Origin: Gemmobacter caeni
GTDB lineage: Bacteria > Pseudomonadota > Alphaproteobacteria > Rhodobacterales > Rhodobacteraceae
Reading direction: 5' to 3'
Length of the DNA stretch: 64,000 nt
Assembly (NCBI RefSeq): GCF_003054195.1
Contig: NZ_QBKP01000009.1
Location: 1 to 64,000, forward strand
Shown: positions 35,822 to 46,788 of the stretch, piece by piece
How the letters are laid out: each line of letters opens with the position of its first letter
Numbering within the stretch: the stretch's first letter is position 1
Made by a program: the position numbers and the translations under genes
The notes under the pieces: generated by a model
The model's input: only the letters and a program-made list of their open reading frames with translations
Databases searched by the model: none
What the model was told of the DNA's origin: nothing

Positions 35822-36310
35822 ATGTATCAGCTCGAGGAAGAGACCGAAGCCGACTGGTGGGAGGTGGAGGCGCTTTACGACCTTTGCTTTGCGCCGGGGC
35901 GAACGGCGCTTTCCTCCTATCGGCTGCGTGACGGCGTGGCGACGGTGGCGCCGCTGTGCCTTGTTTTGCGGGATGAAACCGGCACGCTTGCGGCCGCGAT
36001 CCGCTACTGGCCCGCCGAAGTGGGCGAACATGATGTGCTGCTGCTGGGGCCGGTGGCAGTGCACCCGACGCGGCAGGGTGAGGGGTTGGGCGGCCTTCTG
36101 ATCAACGAAAGCCTGGCCGAGGCGCGGCGCCTTGGCTGGGAACGGGTGATGCTGGTGGGGGATGCGCCCTATTACAAGCGTTTCGGCTTTAGCAAGCTGG
36201 AGGGGGTGGTGATGCCGCCGCCGACCAACCCCGACCGGGTTCTGGGTATCGCGTTGGTGCGCGGGGCCTGGGATGGGGTCACCGGCACAGTGACGAAGGC
36301 GCGGTCCTGA
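35822..36310 (+). CDS. GNAT N-acetyltransferase (YhbS-like)
   Basis: 162 residues from ATG at 35822. GNAT acetyl-CoA loop in LLLGPVAVHPTRQGEGLGGLL and the YhbS-type ending VGDAPYYKRFGFSKLEG. Substrate unknown. An in-frame ATG at 35753 would add 23 residues without a domain match. It is followed after 46 bp by the EcsC-family gene. Confidence 0.87.
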   Translation: MYQLEEETEADWWEVEALYDLCFAPGRTALSSYRLRDGVATVAPLCLVLRDETGTLAAAIRYWPAEVGEHDVLLLGPVAVHPTRQGEGLGGLLINESLAEARRLGWERVMLVGDAPYYKRFGFSKLEGVVMPPPTNPDRVLGIALVRGAWDGVTGTVTKARS

Positions 36311-36356
36311 TCGAAGGCCCATTGCGCAAGGCCGCCGCGCTTCCTACTTTCGGAAT

Positions 36357-37163
36357 ATGAGCGACGATCAGTCCCCGGACCCCGCCCCTGAAAGCGCCGA
36401 TGCGGCGCTGCCCGCGCCCCGGCGCGCGGCCTTCCCCGATTACGAGATTGCCGAGCTTGCCCGGCGTGCGCGCAAGACCAACGGGCCGCTGATGTCGTTG
36501 CTGCAAAAGCTGGGCGGTTCGGTGGAGACGCAGATGAACCGGCTGCCCGATGCCGCGCGCAACCGGATCGAGGCGCTGACCATGGCGACGCTGACCCGTG
36601 CGCTGGGGGTGGCGGCGCTGGGGCGTCATGCGCCCGATATCGGCCCCGCCGGGGCGCCGCTGGCGGCGGCGATCAGTGGTGCGGCGGGCGGCGCGGGCGG
36701 GCTTGCCACTTCCATCGCCGAACTTCCCGTGACCATCACGCTGATCCTGTCGGCCATCCGCAAGGCGGCGGAGGACGAGGGGTTCGACACTGCCGATCCC
36801 GCCATTCAGGCAGAGATCCTGCGCTGTTTCGCAGCGGGTACGCCCTCGGGCGGCGATGACGGGGTGAATACTGCGCTCATCGGTGCGCGGCTGACGCTGA
36901 CCGGACCGGCCCTGCAAAAGCTGATCGCCACGCTGGCGCCGAAGATCGCGGCGGGGCTGAGCCAGAAGCTTGCGGCGCAGGCGGTGCCGGTTCTGGGCGC
37001 TCTGTCCGGCGCGGCGGTGAACGCGGCTTTCCTGAGCCATTATCGCGAGCTTGCGCGCATCCGCTTTCGCCTGCTGCGGCTGGCGCAGGAGCATGGCGCC
37101 GAACGGGTGGTCGCCCGCTTCAACGCGGCGGCCAGCGTGAAGCCGCTGCTGCGGTCGGACTGA
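36357..37163 (+). CDS. EcsC-family protein
   Basis: 268 residues. Disordered Asp/Pro-rich N-terminus, then the EcsC domain with a Gly/Ala-rich hydrophobic core (PLAAAISGAAGGAGGLATSI, ELPVTITLILSAIRKAAEDE) and a helical end. EcsC proteins are membrane-associated with no defined activity. It converges with ptsP so tightly that the two stops abut (TGATCA at 37161-37166), leaving no room for a terminator. Confidence 0.85.
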   Translation: MSDDQSPDPAPESADAALPAPRRAAFPDYEIAELARRARKTNGPLMSLLQKLGGSVETQMNRLPDAARNRIEALTMATLTRALGVAALGRHAPDIGPAGAPLAAAISGAAGGAGGLATSIAELPVTITLILSAIRKAAEDEGFDTADPAIQAEILRCFAAGTPSGGDDGVNTALIGARLTLTGPALQKLIATLAPKIAAGLSQKLAAQAVPVLGALSGAAVNAAFLSHYRELARIRFRLLRLAQEHGAERVVARFNAAASVKPLLRSD

Positions 37164-39407
37164 TCACTCCGGCAAGGTGGCGAGCCAGCCCATCACCGCC
37201 GGGCGCACGCTTTCCACGCCTTCCGCCATGGCCGCGGTGACCACCGCGCGCACCTCGCGCAGATCGACCTGACGCAGCAATGATTTTACCGGCCCGATGG
37301 AGGCGGGGCGCATCGACAGCGTGCCGATGCCCAGCGAGGCAAAGACCATGGCCTCGATGGGCCTGCCCGCATCCTCGCCACAGAAGGAAAGCTGGGCGTT
37401 GCTTTCCGCGCAGCGATCCGCAATCAGCCGCAGGAAGCGCAGGAAAGAGGTGTTCAGCGTGTCATAGCGGCGGCGCACCCGTTCATTTTCACGGTCGGCG
37501 GCGAAGAAGAACTGCTTCAGATCATTGCCACCGATGGAAATGAAATCGGCGGATTCGAAAAACGCCTTGGGCGCGAAGGCCAGGCTGGGGGTTTCCAGCA
37601 TCGCACCGATGCGCAGGGTTTCGGGCACGGGATGACCCATGGCCGCCTCGCGGTCACGCTGGTGCAGCAATTCATTGCGGGCGGTGACGAATTCCTCATG
37701 TTCGGAGATGAAGGGGAACATCACGGTCAGAGGGCGCCCCCGTGCGGCGCGCAGCAGCGCCTGCAACTGCATCCGCAGCACGCCGCGTTTGTCGAGACCG
37801 ACGCGGATCGCGCGCCAGCCCATCGCGGGGTTCGGCTCGTCCTGCGGCTTCATGTAGGGCAGCACCTTGTCCGAGCCGATGTCCAGCGTCCGGAAGGCCA
37901 CAGGCCGCCCCTTGGCCGCATCCATGACGCGGGCGTACAGCTTGGCAAGCTCGTCCCGTTTCGGCATCTGGTTGCGGATCAGGAATTGCAGCTCGGTGCG
38001 GAACAGGCCCACGCCCTCGGCCCCCGAATTCTCGATCGAGGGAAGATCGGCCATCAGGCCCGCATTCATGTAAAGCCGGGTCACCGTGCCGCAGCGCGAT
38101 TCCGCAGGCAGGCCGCGCAGGCTGGCATAGCGCTCCTGCGCCTTGGCCTGCATCGCCATCTTGTCGCGGAAACTGCGCACCACCACCTCGTCCGGGCGCA
38201 GATGCACGGTGCCACTGTCGCCGTCGACGAGGATCGGATCGCCGTTCAGCGCCTCGGAGGTGATGCGTTCGGCATGGATGATCAGCGGAATGACCAGCGC
38301 GCGGGCAACGATGGCGGCATGGCTGCCGACCGAGCCTTCCTCCAGAACCACGCCGCGCAGTTTGCGGCCGTATTCCAGAAGTTCGGCGGGGCCGATGTTG
38401 CGGGCCACCAGAATCGGGTTTTCCGGCATGGTCGCGCCGGTGTCCTGCCCCTGTCCGGTCAGGATGCGCAGCAAGCGGTTCGACAGGTCGTCCAGATCGT
38501 TCAGCCGTTCGCGCAGATAGGCGTCGGGCACCTGTTCCAGCCGGGCGCGGGCTGCGGATTGTTCCTTTTCCACCGCCGCTTCGGCCGACAGGCCGCGCTG
38601 GATATCCTCTTCCATCCGGCGCAGCCAGCCACGCGAGCGGGCGAACATGCGATAGGCTTCCAGCACCTGCCGCTGATCCTTGTCCAGCGACTCCGCGCTC
38701 AGCAGATCGTCGATGGAGATGCGCAACTGGCCCACCGCGTCGCGGATGCGGTCGATCTCGGTCAGCGGATCGTCGGCCACCGGATTGGTGACGACGACGC
38801 GCGGCTCGTGCAGCCAGACATTGCCCTCGGCCGTGCCTTCCTGCCCGGTGCCGCCGCGAAAGATGCGCGGCTGTCGGTGCAGGGCGCCGGGGCCTTCGCC
38901 TTCGCCGACGAAGGCGCCAAGCTCGGTCATCTCGGCCAGCACCATGGCCACGACTTCCAGCGCATAGACCTCGTCATCCGAGAACTGCCGCGCCGTGCGG
39001 GACTGCACGACCAGAACGCCCAGCTTTTCCCCGACCCGCTGGATGGGCACGCCGAGGAAGCTGGAAAAGAGTTCCTCGCCGGTTTCCGGCATGTAGCGGA
39101 AGCCGCGCTCTGACGGCGCATCGGCCGCATTGACCGGCGTCGCGGTCCGCGCGACGCGCCCGACCAGACCTTCACCCACCTTCATGCGGGTCTGGTGGAC
39201 GGCCTCTTTCTTCAGCCCCTCGGTCGCACAAAGCTCCAGCGTGTCCTCGTCGCGGAACAGGTAGATCGAACAGACTTCGGTCCCCATGGAATCGGCGATC
39301 AGATGGGTGATGCGGTCCAGCCTGTCCTGGCCCTTGCCGGGCAGGGCAAGGCTGTCGCGCAGGCGGCGGAGGAGTTTGCGGCTGTCGCTCTCGCTGCGTT
39401 CGGGCAT
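37164..39407 (-). CDS. ptsP: Phosphoenolpyruvate-protein phosphotransferase PtsP (EI-Ntr)
   Basis: 747 residues. N-terminal GAF domain (about 20-165), then PTS enzyme I: HPr-binding region, phospho-His in GSVGSHAAIVARALVIPL, PEP-binding barrel with GVGLFRTELQFL, and FCGEDAGRP near the C-terminus. First enzyme of the nitrogen-related PTS that senses nitrogen status and controls other systems. The active-site flank departs a little from the usual GGRTSHAAI. Single gene, convergent to EcsC. Confidence 0.95.
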   Translation of the reverse strand: MPERSESDSRKLLRRLRDSLALPGKGQDRLDRITHLIADSMGTEVCSIYLFRDEDTLELCATEGLKKEAVHQTRMKVGEGLVGRVARTATPVNAADAPSERGFRYMPETGEELFSSFLGVPIQRVGEKLGVLVVQSRTARQFSDDEVYALEVVAMVLAEMTELGAFVGEGEGPGALHRQPRIFRGGTGQEGTAEGNVWLHEPRVVVTNPVADDPLTEIDRIRDAVGQLRISIDDLLSAESLDKDQRQVLEAYRMFARSRGWLRRMEEDIQRGLSAEAAVEKEQSAARARLEQVPDAYLRERLNDLDDLSNRLLRILTGQGQDTGATMPENPILVARNIGPAELLEYGRKLRGVVLEEGSVGSHAAIVARALVIPLIIHAERITSEALNGDPILVDGDSGTVHLRPDEVVVRSFRDKMAMQAKAQERYASLRGLPAESRCGTVTRLYMNAGLMADLPSIENSGAEGVGLFRTELQFLIRNQMPKRDELAKLYARVMDAAKGRPVAFRTLDIGSDKVLPYMKPQDEPNPAMGWRAIRVGLDKRGVLRMQLQALLRAARGRPLTVMFPFISEHEEFVTARNELLHQRDREAAMGHPVPETLRIGAMLETPSLAFAPKAFFESADFISIGGNDLKQFFFAADRENERVRRRYDTLNTSFLRFLRLIADRCAESNAQLSFCGEDAGRPIEAMVFASLGIGTLSMRPASIGPVKSLLRQVDLREVRAVVTAAMAEGVESVRPAVMGWLATLPE

Positions 39408-39721
39408 GTTTGGGGGTGCCGTCCTTCTGGATGCCTTTGCCCCCTTTAATCACAGCACGCGGCAAAACGGAACGGGGGAGAGGGTCGCGCCCCGAAGTCA
39501 CCGCCAACTGCCGCCGATTTGGGCAGTGCCGTCCCCGGACGCATCGCATCCGGCAAGGGATGTGCCGGACAGCCATGGCGTGCAGCGCGATAGACGATGG
39601 GAACCGCCGGCAGGTCTTCCCGCGCCTGACCTGCGGACGATTCGGGAATCCCTGGGCCGGTCCTGACTCCGTCCCGCGCCTGCATCCGGCGCGGTCCGTT
39701 GCAGATTTGGGGCGCAGAATG
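39408..39721. other. Intergenic stretch upstream of ptsP, no gene seen
   Basis: About 310 bp between ptsP and lysC, both on the minus strand. It must contain the ptsP promoter. Open frames crossing it have no recognisable product. No riboswitch or tRNA was recognised. Confidence 0.5.
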
Positions 39722-39749
39722 AAAAACGCCCCGCAGAGTGCGGGGCGTT
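39722..39749 (-). terminator. Rho-independent terminator of lysC
   Basis: On the minus strand GAACGCCCCGC-ACT-CTGCGGGGCGTTTTTC: a GC stem with a T run, 20 bp after the lysC stop. Confidence 0.9.
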
Positions 39750-39769
39750 CGGGTCAGCTTTGGCCGCGA

Positions 39770-41029
39770 TCAGGCTTTTTCCAGCTCGAACGCATCGTGC
39801 AGCGCCTGCACGGCCAGCTCCATATACTTGCGGTCGATAAGGACCGAGATCTTGATTTCCGAGGTCGAGATGACCTTGATGTTCACGCCCTCGTTGGCCA
39901 GCGCCTTGAACATCTTGGCGGCAACACCCGTATGGCTGCGCATGCCGATGCCGACGACCGAGACCTTGGCGACATCGGTGTCGATGATCAGCTCGTCATA
40001 TTTGATGACGCCGGCGGCGCGGGCATCTTCCATCGCCTTCTTGGCGCGCTCGACCTGGTTGATCGGGCAGGAGAAGGTCATGTCGGTGACGGCGCCGGGG
40101 TGGCTGTCGTCATAATCCTTCTCGGAGATGTTCTGAACGATCATGTCGACGTTCACGCCCGCCTCGGCCAGCGGGCCGAAGATGGCCTGGGCCACGCCCG
40201 GACGATCCTCGATGGTGAAGAGGGTGATCTTCGCTTCCTCGCGCGAGAAGGCGATGCCCGAGACGACTTTCGATTCCATGATTTCCTCCTCGTCGCAGAC
40301 CAGGGTGCCAGAGTTTTCGTCGGTATCCTCGAAGGACGACAGCACGCGCAGCCGCACCTTGTAGCGCATCGCCAGTTCGACGGACCGGGTTTGCAGCACT
40401 TTCGCGCCGAGGCTGGCAAGCTCCAGCATTTCCTCGAAAGCGATCTTGTTCAGCTTGCGCGCCTTGTCGGACACGCGCGGGTCGGTGGTGTAGACGCCAT
40501 CGACATCGGTATAGATGTCGCAGCGTTCGGCCCCGAAGGCGGCGGCGAAGGCCACGGCGGTCGTATCCGAACCGCCCCGGCCCAGCGTGGTGATGCGGCC
40601 CTCGGCAGACAGGCCCTGAAAACCCGCGACCACGGCAACCTTGAAGCCTTCGGCGAATTTCACGTCGATATTCTCGCGCGGGATCGACACGAACCGGGCC
40701 GACCCATGCGCGGAAGTGGTATTGATCGGCACCTGCCAGCCCTGCCAGGAGCGGGCGGGCACGCCCATCTCCTGCAGGCGCAGCGCCATCAGACCGGCGG
40801 TCACATTCTCGCCCGAGGCCACCACCGCGTCATATTCGCGGGCGTCGTAAAGCTTCGACGTGCCCTCGACCCAGCCGACCAGTTCATTGGTCTTGCCCGA
40901 CATGGCAGAGACGATGACGATCACGTCATAGCCACGCTCGACCTCGCGCTGCACCTTCTTCGCGGCATTTTCGATCCGCGCGAGATCGCCCACCGAGGTA
41001 CCACCGAATTTCATAACCAGAAGCGGCAT
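39770..41029 (-). CDS. lysC: Aspartate kinase
   Basis: 419 residues from ATG at 41029; the longer frame to 41068 adds no domain. Phosphorylates aspartate, the first step to Lys, Thr and Met. Kinase domain starts VMKFGGTSVGDLARI, with TLGRGGSDTTAVAFA and the C-terminal ACT pair (GIGMRSHTGVAAKMFKAL). Feedback control by ACT domains is expected. No lysine riboswitch is visible in the short leader. A terminator follows. Confidence 0.96.
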   Translation of the reverse strand: MPLLVMKFGGTSVGDLARIENAAKKVQREVERGYDVIVIVSAMSGKTNELVGWVEGTSKLYDAREYDAVVASGENVTAGLMALRLQEMGVPARSWQGWQVPINTTSAHGSARFVSIPRENIDVKFAEGFKVAVVAGFQGLSAEGRITTLGRGGSDTTAVAFAAAFGAERCDIYTDVDGVYTTDPRVSDKARKLNKIAFEEMLELASLGAKVLQTRSVELAMRYKVRLRVLSSFEDTDENSGTLVCDEEEIMESKVVSGIAFSREEAKITLFTIEDRPGVAQAIFGPLAEAGVNVDMIVQNISEKDYDDSHPGAVTDMTFSCPINQVERAKKAMEDARAAGVIKYDELIIDTDVAKVSVVGIGMRSHTGVAAKMFKALANEGVNIKVISTSEIKISVLIDRKYMELAVQALHDAFELEKA

Positions 41030-41117
41030 GGCCAACCCCCGTTCTGCCATTAAAACCGCGCGTTCCATACCAGAAGCGGGGGGGGATGCAAGCGCGCTTT
41101 CCGATGGGGAAGGCGGT

Positions 41118-41972
41118 TCAGTCCAGCCGGAAGTTCACCGGCTGCAAGGGTGGCGGCGCGGCTTCGCCCAGATGCGGCGCGAGGCCGATCTCGGCCAGAC
41201 GGCAGATTGCATCGAGCGGCAGCGCATTCGCTGTATTGCCAAAGGGATGCGCCAGTTCCTCGGTCACCTCGGCCAGGCCGAAGAAAGTATAGGCCACGAT
41301 CAGCGCGAAGACCGGCGTCAGCCAGCCCGCAGGTTCTACCAGCGCAAGCGGCAGCAGCAGGCAGTAGAGCCAGCTCGTGCGGAAGACCAGCAGGGAATAG
41401 ACGTAGGGCAGCGGCGTTGCGCGGATACGCTCGCACCCGGCCTGCGCAAGCGCGATGCCGGACAGGCGGGCCGAAAGGGTGCGGGCGCCGAAGCCGTCCA
41501 GTTGCCCGTTGCGGCGGGCCTCGGCCAGCAGGCTGTTCATCGCGTCCAGCGTCGCATCCGGGCCTTCGCCCGCTGCCAGCGGCAGGCCGCGCAGCGCACT
41601 GCGGTGCAGATGCAGGAAATCACGCATCGACAGCAGCAACTGCATCCGGGTCTCGGTGTCGTCGAGAAACAGATCCGCTTCGCGCGCGAGGCTGCGGCTG
41701 TCGGCCAGAAGCCCGCCCCAAAGTTTGCGTGCCTCCCACCAGCGGTCATAGGCCGCATTGTTGCGAAAACCCAGAAACAGCGACAGGGCGACGCCGAATA
41801 CCGCGAAGGGGGTGGCGCTCAGATGTGGCAGCGGCATGATGTTGTGATCCCACAGCATTGCGGCCACCGCCAGCACGCCCACCAGCGCAAGCTGCGGCGC
41901 GATATGCGGCAGGACCGAACCGCGCAGGGCGAACAGCAGCTCTGCCGTGCCGGGTTTTTCGCGCAGGATCAT
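41118..41972 (-). CDS. Bestrophin-like (UPF0187) membrane protein
   Basis: 284 residues. Bestrophin-family features: FAVFGVALSLFLGFRNNAAYDRWWEAR, SLAREADLFL, and a C-terminal TFFGLAEVTEELAHPFG, with paired helices at both ends. Bacterial members form pentameric ion channels; ion selectivity here is not predictable. Upstream of lysC on the same strand, 88 bp away. Confidence 0.88.
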   Translation of the reverse strand: MILREKPGTAELLFALRGSVLPHIAPQLALVGVLAVAAMLWDHNIMPLPHLSATPFAVFGVALSLFLGFRNNAAYDRWWEARKLWGGLLADSRSLAREADLFLDDTETRMQLLLSMRDFLHLHRSALRGLPLAAGEGPDATLDAMNSLLAEARRNGQLDGFGARTLSARLSGIALAQAGCERIRATPLPYVYSLLVFRTSWLYCLLLPLALVEPAGWLTPVFALIVAYTFFGLAEVTEELAHPFGNTANALPLDAICRLAEIGLAPHLGEAAPPPLQPVNFRLD

Positions 41973-42063
41973 CGCGGCCTCCGTCTTTCCTGCCCTTGGA
42001 TCGGCCCGAAGCCGCCATCCGTCAAGGCCGGAGCCGACAGGGCCGCGCCTGTCTGCGACGGTC

Positions 42064-43446
42064 TCAGGCCCGTGCCGCGCCGAAATGGTGCAGCGCAGCC
42101 ACCGCGCAGGAGGCGAGCCGCGACATCGGGCTGTCTGAACGGGAGTTGAGGATCACCGGCACCCGCGCGCCCATCACCAGCCCCGCGCCTTCTGCATGGC
42201 TGATGAAGGCGAGCTGCTTGGCCAGCATATTGCCCGCGTCGATGTCGGGCACGACAAGGATGTTGGCCCGCCCTGCCACGCCGCCCTGCAAACCCTTGGT
42301 GCGGGCCGCGCCGATATCCACCGCATTGTCCATCGCCAGCGGCCCGTCGACCAGCCCGCCCCTGATCTGGCCGCGCTCGGCCATTTTCGACAGCAGCGCC
42401 GCGTCGATGGAGGACTGGATGGCGGGGGTCACGGTTTCCACCGCGCTCAGCACGCCGACACGCGGCTCCATCCCCAGTGACAGCGCGAGGTCGATAGCGT
42501 TCTGGCAGATGTCCATCTTGGTGGTGAGGTCGGGCGCGATATTGATGGCGGCATCCGTCACGATCACCGGCTGCGGCTGGCCCGGCACATCCATGACGAA
42601 GATATGGGTGAAGCGGCGGCCGATGCGCAGGCCTGTGTCGCGGTCGAGCATCGGGCGCAGCAGGTCTTCGGTATGAAGGTGCCCCTTCATCACTGCGGCC
42701 GCGCGGCCTTCATGCACCAGCTTGCAGGCCATGGCCGAGGCCGCCGCATCGCCCGAGGTCACGTCGATCAGTTCGAACCCCGAAATATCGGCGCCGGTTT
42801 CCGCCGCCGCCGTGCGGATCGCGGCCGCCTTGCCGATCAGAATGGGGGTGATCAGGCTTTCCCGCGCCGCCAGCAGCGCGCCGCCCAGTGAATTGGCGTC
42901 ATCGGGGCAGACCACGGCTGTGGGCAGCGCGGGCAGAGGTCGTGCGCGATCCAGAAGCGCATCGAAATGCCGGTGGCGCTGCACGATGAGGCCCGGAACC
43001 TCGATATCGTCGCGGCGGAATTTCACCGTGGGCGCCTGTACCTCGGCCTCGCCCGACAGCAGCAGCGCATCGTCGCCGGTGCGGCGGATCTCGGTCCCCA
43101 GACGCAGAACGTTGCCCGCGCACTTTTCCAGCACGGTGACGCGGCAGACCAGTTCATCGCCCGCATGGGCACGGGCATGAAAATCCAGCGTCTGCCGCAG
43201 GTAAAGCGTGCCGGGGCCGGGCAGTTGCGTGCCGAGTACCCCGGAGATCAGCGCGCCCAGAAACATCCCCGGCGTGATCTGTTCGGGGTGGCCATCACCA
43301 TCGGTATCGGCATTGGGCAGGTGCATCGGGTTATAGTTCCCCGAGGCGGCGGCAAAGACATAAAGATCGTCGGGTGTCACCAGCCGCCGGATTTCGGCGC
43401 TGTCGCCTGCGGCGATTTCGTCAAAGGTCCGGTTCACCATATGCAT
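42064..43446 (-). CDS. Bifunctional MaoC-like enoyl-CoA hydratase / phosphate acetyltransferase
   Basis: 460 residues from ATG at 43446 (AAGGA at 8 nt); ATGs at 43452 and 43440 are alternatives. N-terminal MaoC hot-dog domain (DDLYVFAAASGNYNPMH, ITPGMFLGALIS), then a phosphate acetyl/butyryltransferase domain (about 165-460; AAVMKGHLHTEDLLRPML, VLVGA-like VLSAVETV region). The fusion is common in alphaproteobacteria; it may join hydratase and acyl-phosphate chemistry in acyl-CoA metabolism. No acetate kinase gene lies adjacent. Confidence 0.9.
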   Translation of the reverse strand: MHMVNRTFDEIAAGDSAEIRRLVTPDDLYVFAAASGNYNPMHLPNADTDGDGHPEQITPGMFLGALISGVLGTQLPGPGTLYLRQTLDFHARAHAGDELVCRVTVLEKCAGNVLRLGTEIRRTGDDALLLSGEAEVQAPTVKFRRDDIEVPGLIVQRHRHFDALLDRARPLPALPTAVVCPDDANSLGGALLAARESLITPILIGKAAAIRTAAAETGADISGFELIDVTSGDAAASAMACKLVHEGRAAAVMKGHLHTEDLLRPMLDRDTGLRIGRRFTHIFVMDVPGQPQPVIVTDAAINIAPDLTTKMDICQNAIDLALSLGMEPRVGVLSAVETVTPAIQSSIDAALLSKMAERGQIRGGLVDGPLAMDNAVDIGAARTKGLQGGVAGRANILVVPDIDAGNMLAKQLAFISHAEGAGLVMGARVPVILNSRSDSPMSRLASCAVAALHHFGAARA

Positions 43447-43527
43447 CGGCATCTTCCTTGCGTGGGCAGGGGATGGGTGGCCGGGAATCGGGGCGCGGGT
43501 CAAGCCGTGGCGCGACGGCAGGCCCAT

Positions 43528-43556
43528 GCAAAAGGCCCGGAGATGCCTCCGGGCCC
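43528..43556 (-). terminator. Rho-independent terminator of efp
   Basis: On the minus strand GGCCCGGA-GGCAT-CTCCGGGCC followed by TTTTG, about 26 bp after the efp stop. Confidence 0.85.
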
Positions 43557-43581
43557 TGCAAGTCAGCGGAAAGGGAAAGGA

Positions 43582-44151
43582 TCACTCCTTCGCGCGTTCC
43601 ACATAGCTGTTGTCGGTGGTGTTGATCACGATGCGGGTGCCGACGCCGATATGCGGCGGAACCATCACGCGGATACCGCCGGTGCAGATCGCGGGCTTGT
43701 AGCTGGACGAGGCGGTCTGACCCTTGACGACCGGCTCGGTCTCTTCAACCTCGACGGTAACCTTTTGCGGCAGTTCGATCGACAGTGCCACGCCCTCGTG
43801 GGTCAGGATCCAGACGCGGATACCGTCGCGCAGGTGGACCTTGGCATCGCCGACGACATCCTCGGACACTGCGATCTGCTCATAGCTCTCGGGGTTCATG
43901 AAGTGGAAGCCTTCGCCATCCTCATAGAGGAAGTCGAATTCGTTCTCGTCGACATGCGCCTTTTCCACGCTGTCCACGGTCCGCCAGCGCTCCTGCACTT
44001 TCACGCCATCCGAGATGCGGCGCATCTCGACCTGGGTCACCGAGTTGCCCTTGCCCGGATGCACGTTTTCGGCGGCGATCACGACATGCAGCACGCCGTT
44101 GAGGTCGATCACGTTGCCCTTGCGGATCGAAGAGGCGATCACTTTAGCCAT
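43582..44151 (-). CDS. efp: Elongation factor P
   Basis: 189 residues from ATG at 44151. Helps ribosomes at polyproline stretches. KOW-like N-terminal domain with the modifiable Lys in [10 protein letters not shown] (equivalent to Lys34 of E. coli), then two OB domains ending [19 protein letters not shown]. The Lys and flanking PGKG suit beta-lysylation by EpmA, whose gene is divergent 98 bp away. Confidence 0.97.
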   Translation of the reverse strand: MAKVIASSIRKGNVIDLNGVLHVVIAAENVHPGKGNSVTQVEMRRISDGVKVQERWRTVDSVEKAHVDENEFDFLYEDGEGFHFMNPESYEQIAVSEDVVGDAKVHLRDGIRVWILTHEGVALSIELPQKVTVEVEETEPVVKGQTASSSYKPAICTGGIRVMVPPHIGVGTRIVINTTDNSYVERAKE

Positions 44152-44249
44152 TGTTACGGTCCTTGGTTGGAATTGAGACAGGCTCTGGCGCCCGGATGGC
44201 GAAGCGCCTAAACCATCCGCGACCCGATTTCCAGAGAAAAGCCCGCGAA

Positions 44250-45290
44250 ATGAGCCCGACACCCTGGTGGAACCCCGCGCGCCACGCCGACCGCCGCCCC
44301 GCGCTGCTGGCGCGTGCCCGCCTTCAGGCCGCGCTGCGCGGCTGGTTCGCGGGGCAGGATTTCCTTGAGGTCGATCCGGTGGCGCTTCAGGTCAGTCCCG
44401 GCAATGAGGCCCATCTGCACGCTTTTGCCACCGAGGCCATTGGCAACGACGGGCTGCCGGTTCAGATGTATCTGCATACCTCGCCCGAGTTTGCGATGAA
44501 AAAGCTGCTGTCGGCGGGGGAGGAACGGATCTTTGCTTTCGCGCATGTCTGGCGCAATCGCGAGCGCGGGGCGCTGCACAGCCCGGAATTCACGATGCTG
44601 GAATGGTATCGCGTGGGTCAGGATTACACGGTGCTGATGGAGGATTGCGCGGCGATGCTGCGGCTTGCCGCCGAGGCGGCGGGGGTCACCACGTTGCAGC
44701 ATCGCGGCATCACCTGTGATCCTTTCGCGGCGCCGGAACGACTGTCGGTGGCCGAGGCGTTCGGGCGTTTCGCCGGGATTGACCTGCTCGCGACCTGTGA
44801 CGGGGCGGAGACGGATGCCGCTGCCTTGCGTGCGCAGGCGCGCGCGGCAGGTATCGAGGTGCGGGATGACGACACCTGGTCTTTCCTGCTGTCCAAGATC
44901 CTTGTGGAAAAGGTCGAACCCCATCTGGGCCATGGCCGCGCGACGATCCTTGACCGCTACCCGACCGCCGAGGCCGCACTGGCGCGGCGTTGCGCCGATG
45001 ACGCCCGCGTGGCGGAACGGTTCGAGATCTATGCCTGCGGGGTGGAACTGGCGAACGGGTTTGGCGAGTTGACCGACCCTGCCGAACAGCGCCGCCGTTT
45101 CGAGGCCGAGATGGACGAGAAGCAGGGCATCTACGGCGAACGTTACCCGCTCGACGAGGATTTTCTGGCAGCGCTCGCCTTCATGCCTGCGGCCAGTGGT
45201 ATCGCACTGGGGTTCGACCGGCTGGTGATGCTGGCGACCCATGCGCCCCGGATCGACTACGTGATCTGGACCCCGGTCGCGGGGGGCTGA
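44250..45290 (+). CDS. epmA: EF-P lysine lysyltransferase EpmA (GenX/PoxA)
   Basis: 346 residues from ATG at 44250. A class II lysyl-tRNA synthetase catalytic domain lacking the tRNA anticodon-binding domain. Motif 2 [18 protein letters not shown] and motif 3 [13 protein letters not shown] are complete. Attaches (R)-beta-lysine to EF-P. Divergent from efp, a functional pair. The aminomutase epmB is not beside it here. Confidence 0.93.
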   Translation: MSPTPWWNPARHADRRPALLARARLQAALRGWFAGQDFLEVDPVALQVSPGNEAHLHAFATEAIGNDGLPVQMYLHTSPEFAMKKLLSAGEERIFAFAHVWRNRERGALHSPEFTMLEWYRVGQDYTVLMEDCAAMLRLAAEAAGVTTLQHRGITCDPFAAPERLSVAEAFGRFAGIDLLATCDGAETDAAALRAQARAAGIEVRDDDTWSFLLSKILVEKVEPHLGHGRATILDRYPTAEAALARRCADDARVAERFEIYACGVELANGFGELTDPAEQRRRFEAEMDEKQGIYGERYPLDEDFLAALAFMPAASGIALGFDRLVMLATHAPRIDYVIWTPVAGG

Positions 45291-46613
<1,323 letters not shown>

Positions 46614-46660
46614 GTCTTCCCCGTTTCGTAGCCGGGGGTCATCCGGCGCGAACAACCTCT

Positions 46661-46690
46661 CCCCCGGTTCGGAAGGACCGGGGGTTTTTC
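46661..46690 (+). terminator. Rho-independent terminator of takP
   Basis: CCCCCGGT-TCGGAAGG-ACCGGGGG followed by TTTTTCTTT, 47 bp after the takP stop. Confidence 0.9.
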
Positions 46691-46736
46691 TTTGTCACGG
46701 TCCGGGGCGCGATCTGATGTGATGCGCTGAGATGGA

Positions 46737-46766
46737 AAAGGCCCCTCCCGGTGGGGAGGGGCCTTT
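46737..46766 (-). terminator. Terminator of the TRAP permease genes, usable on both strands
   Basis: AAAGGCCCCTCCC, loop, GGGAGGGGCCTTT, a 13-bp stem with A/T flanks, 22 bp after the permease stop on the minus strand and backing up the takP terminator on the plus strand. Confidence 0.88.
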
Positions 46767-46788
46767 GTGCTGTCGCAAGGGGTCGCGA

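Noticed and set aside
41030-41117. Lysine riboswitch before lysC
   Set aside because: The 88-bp gap is too short and no core motif is visible.
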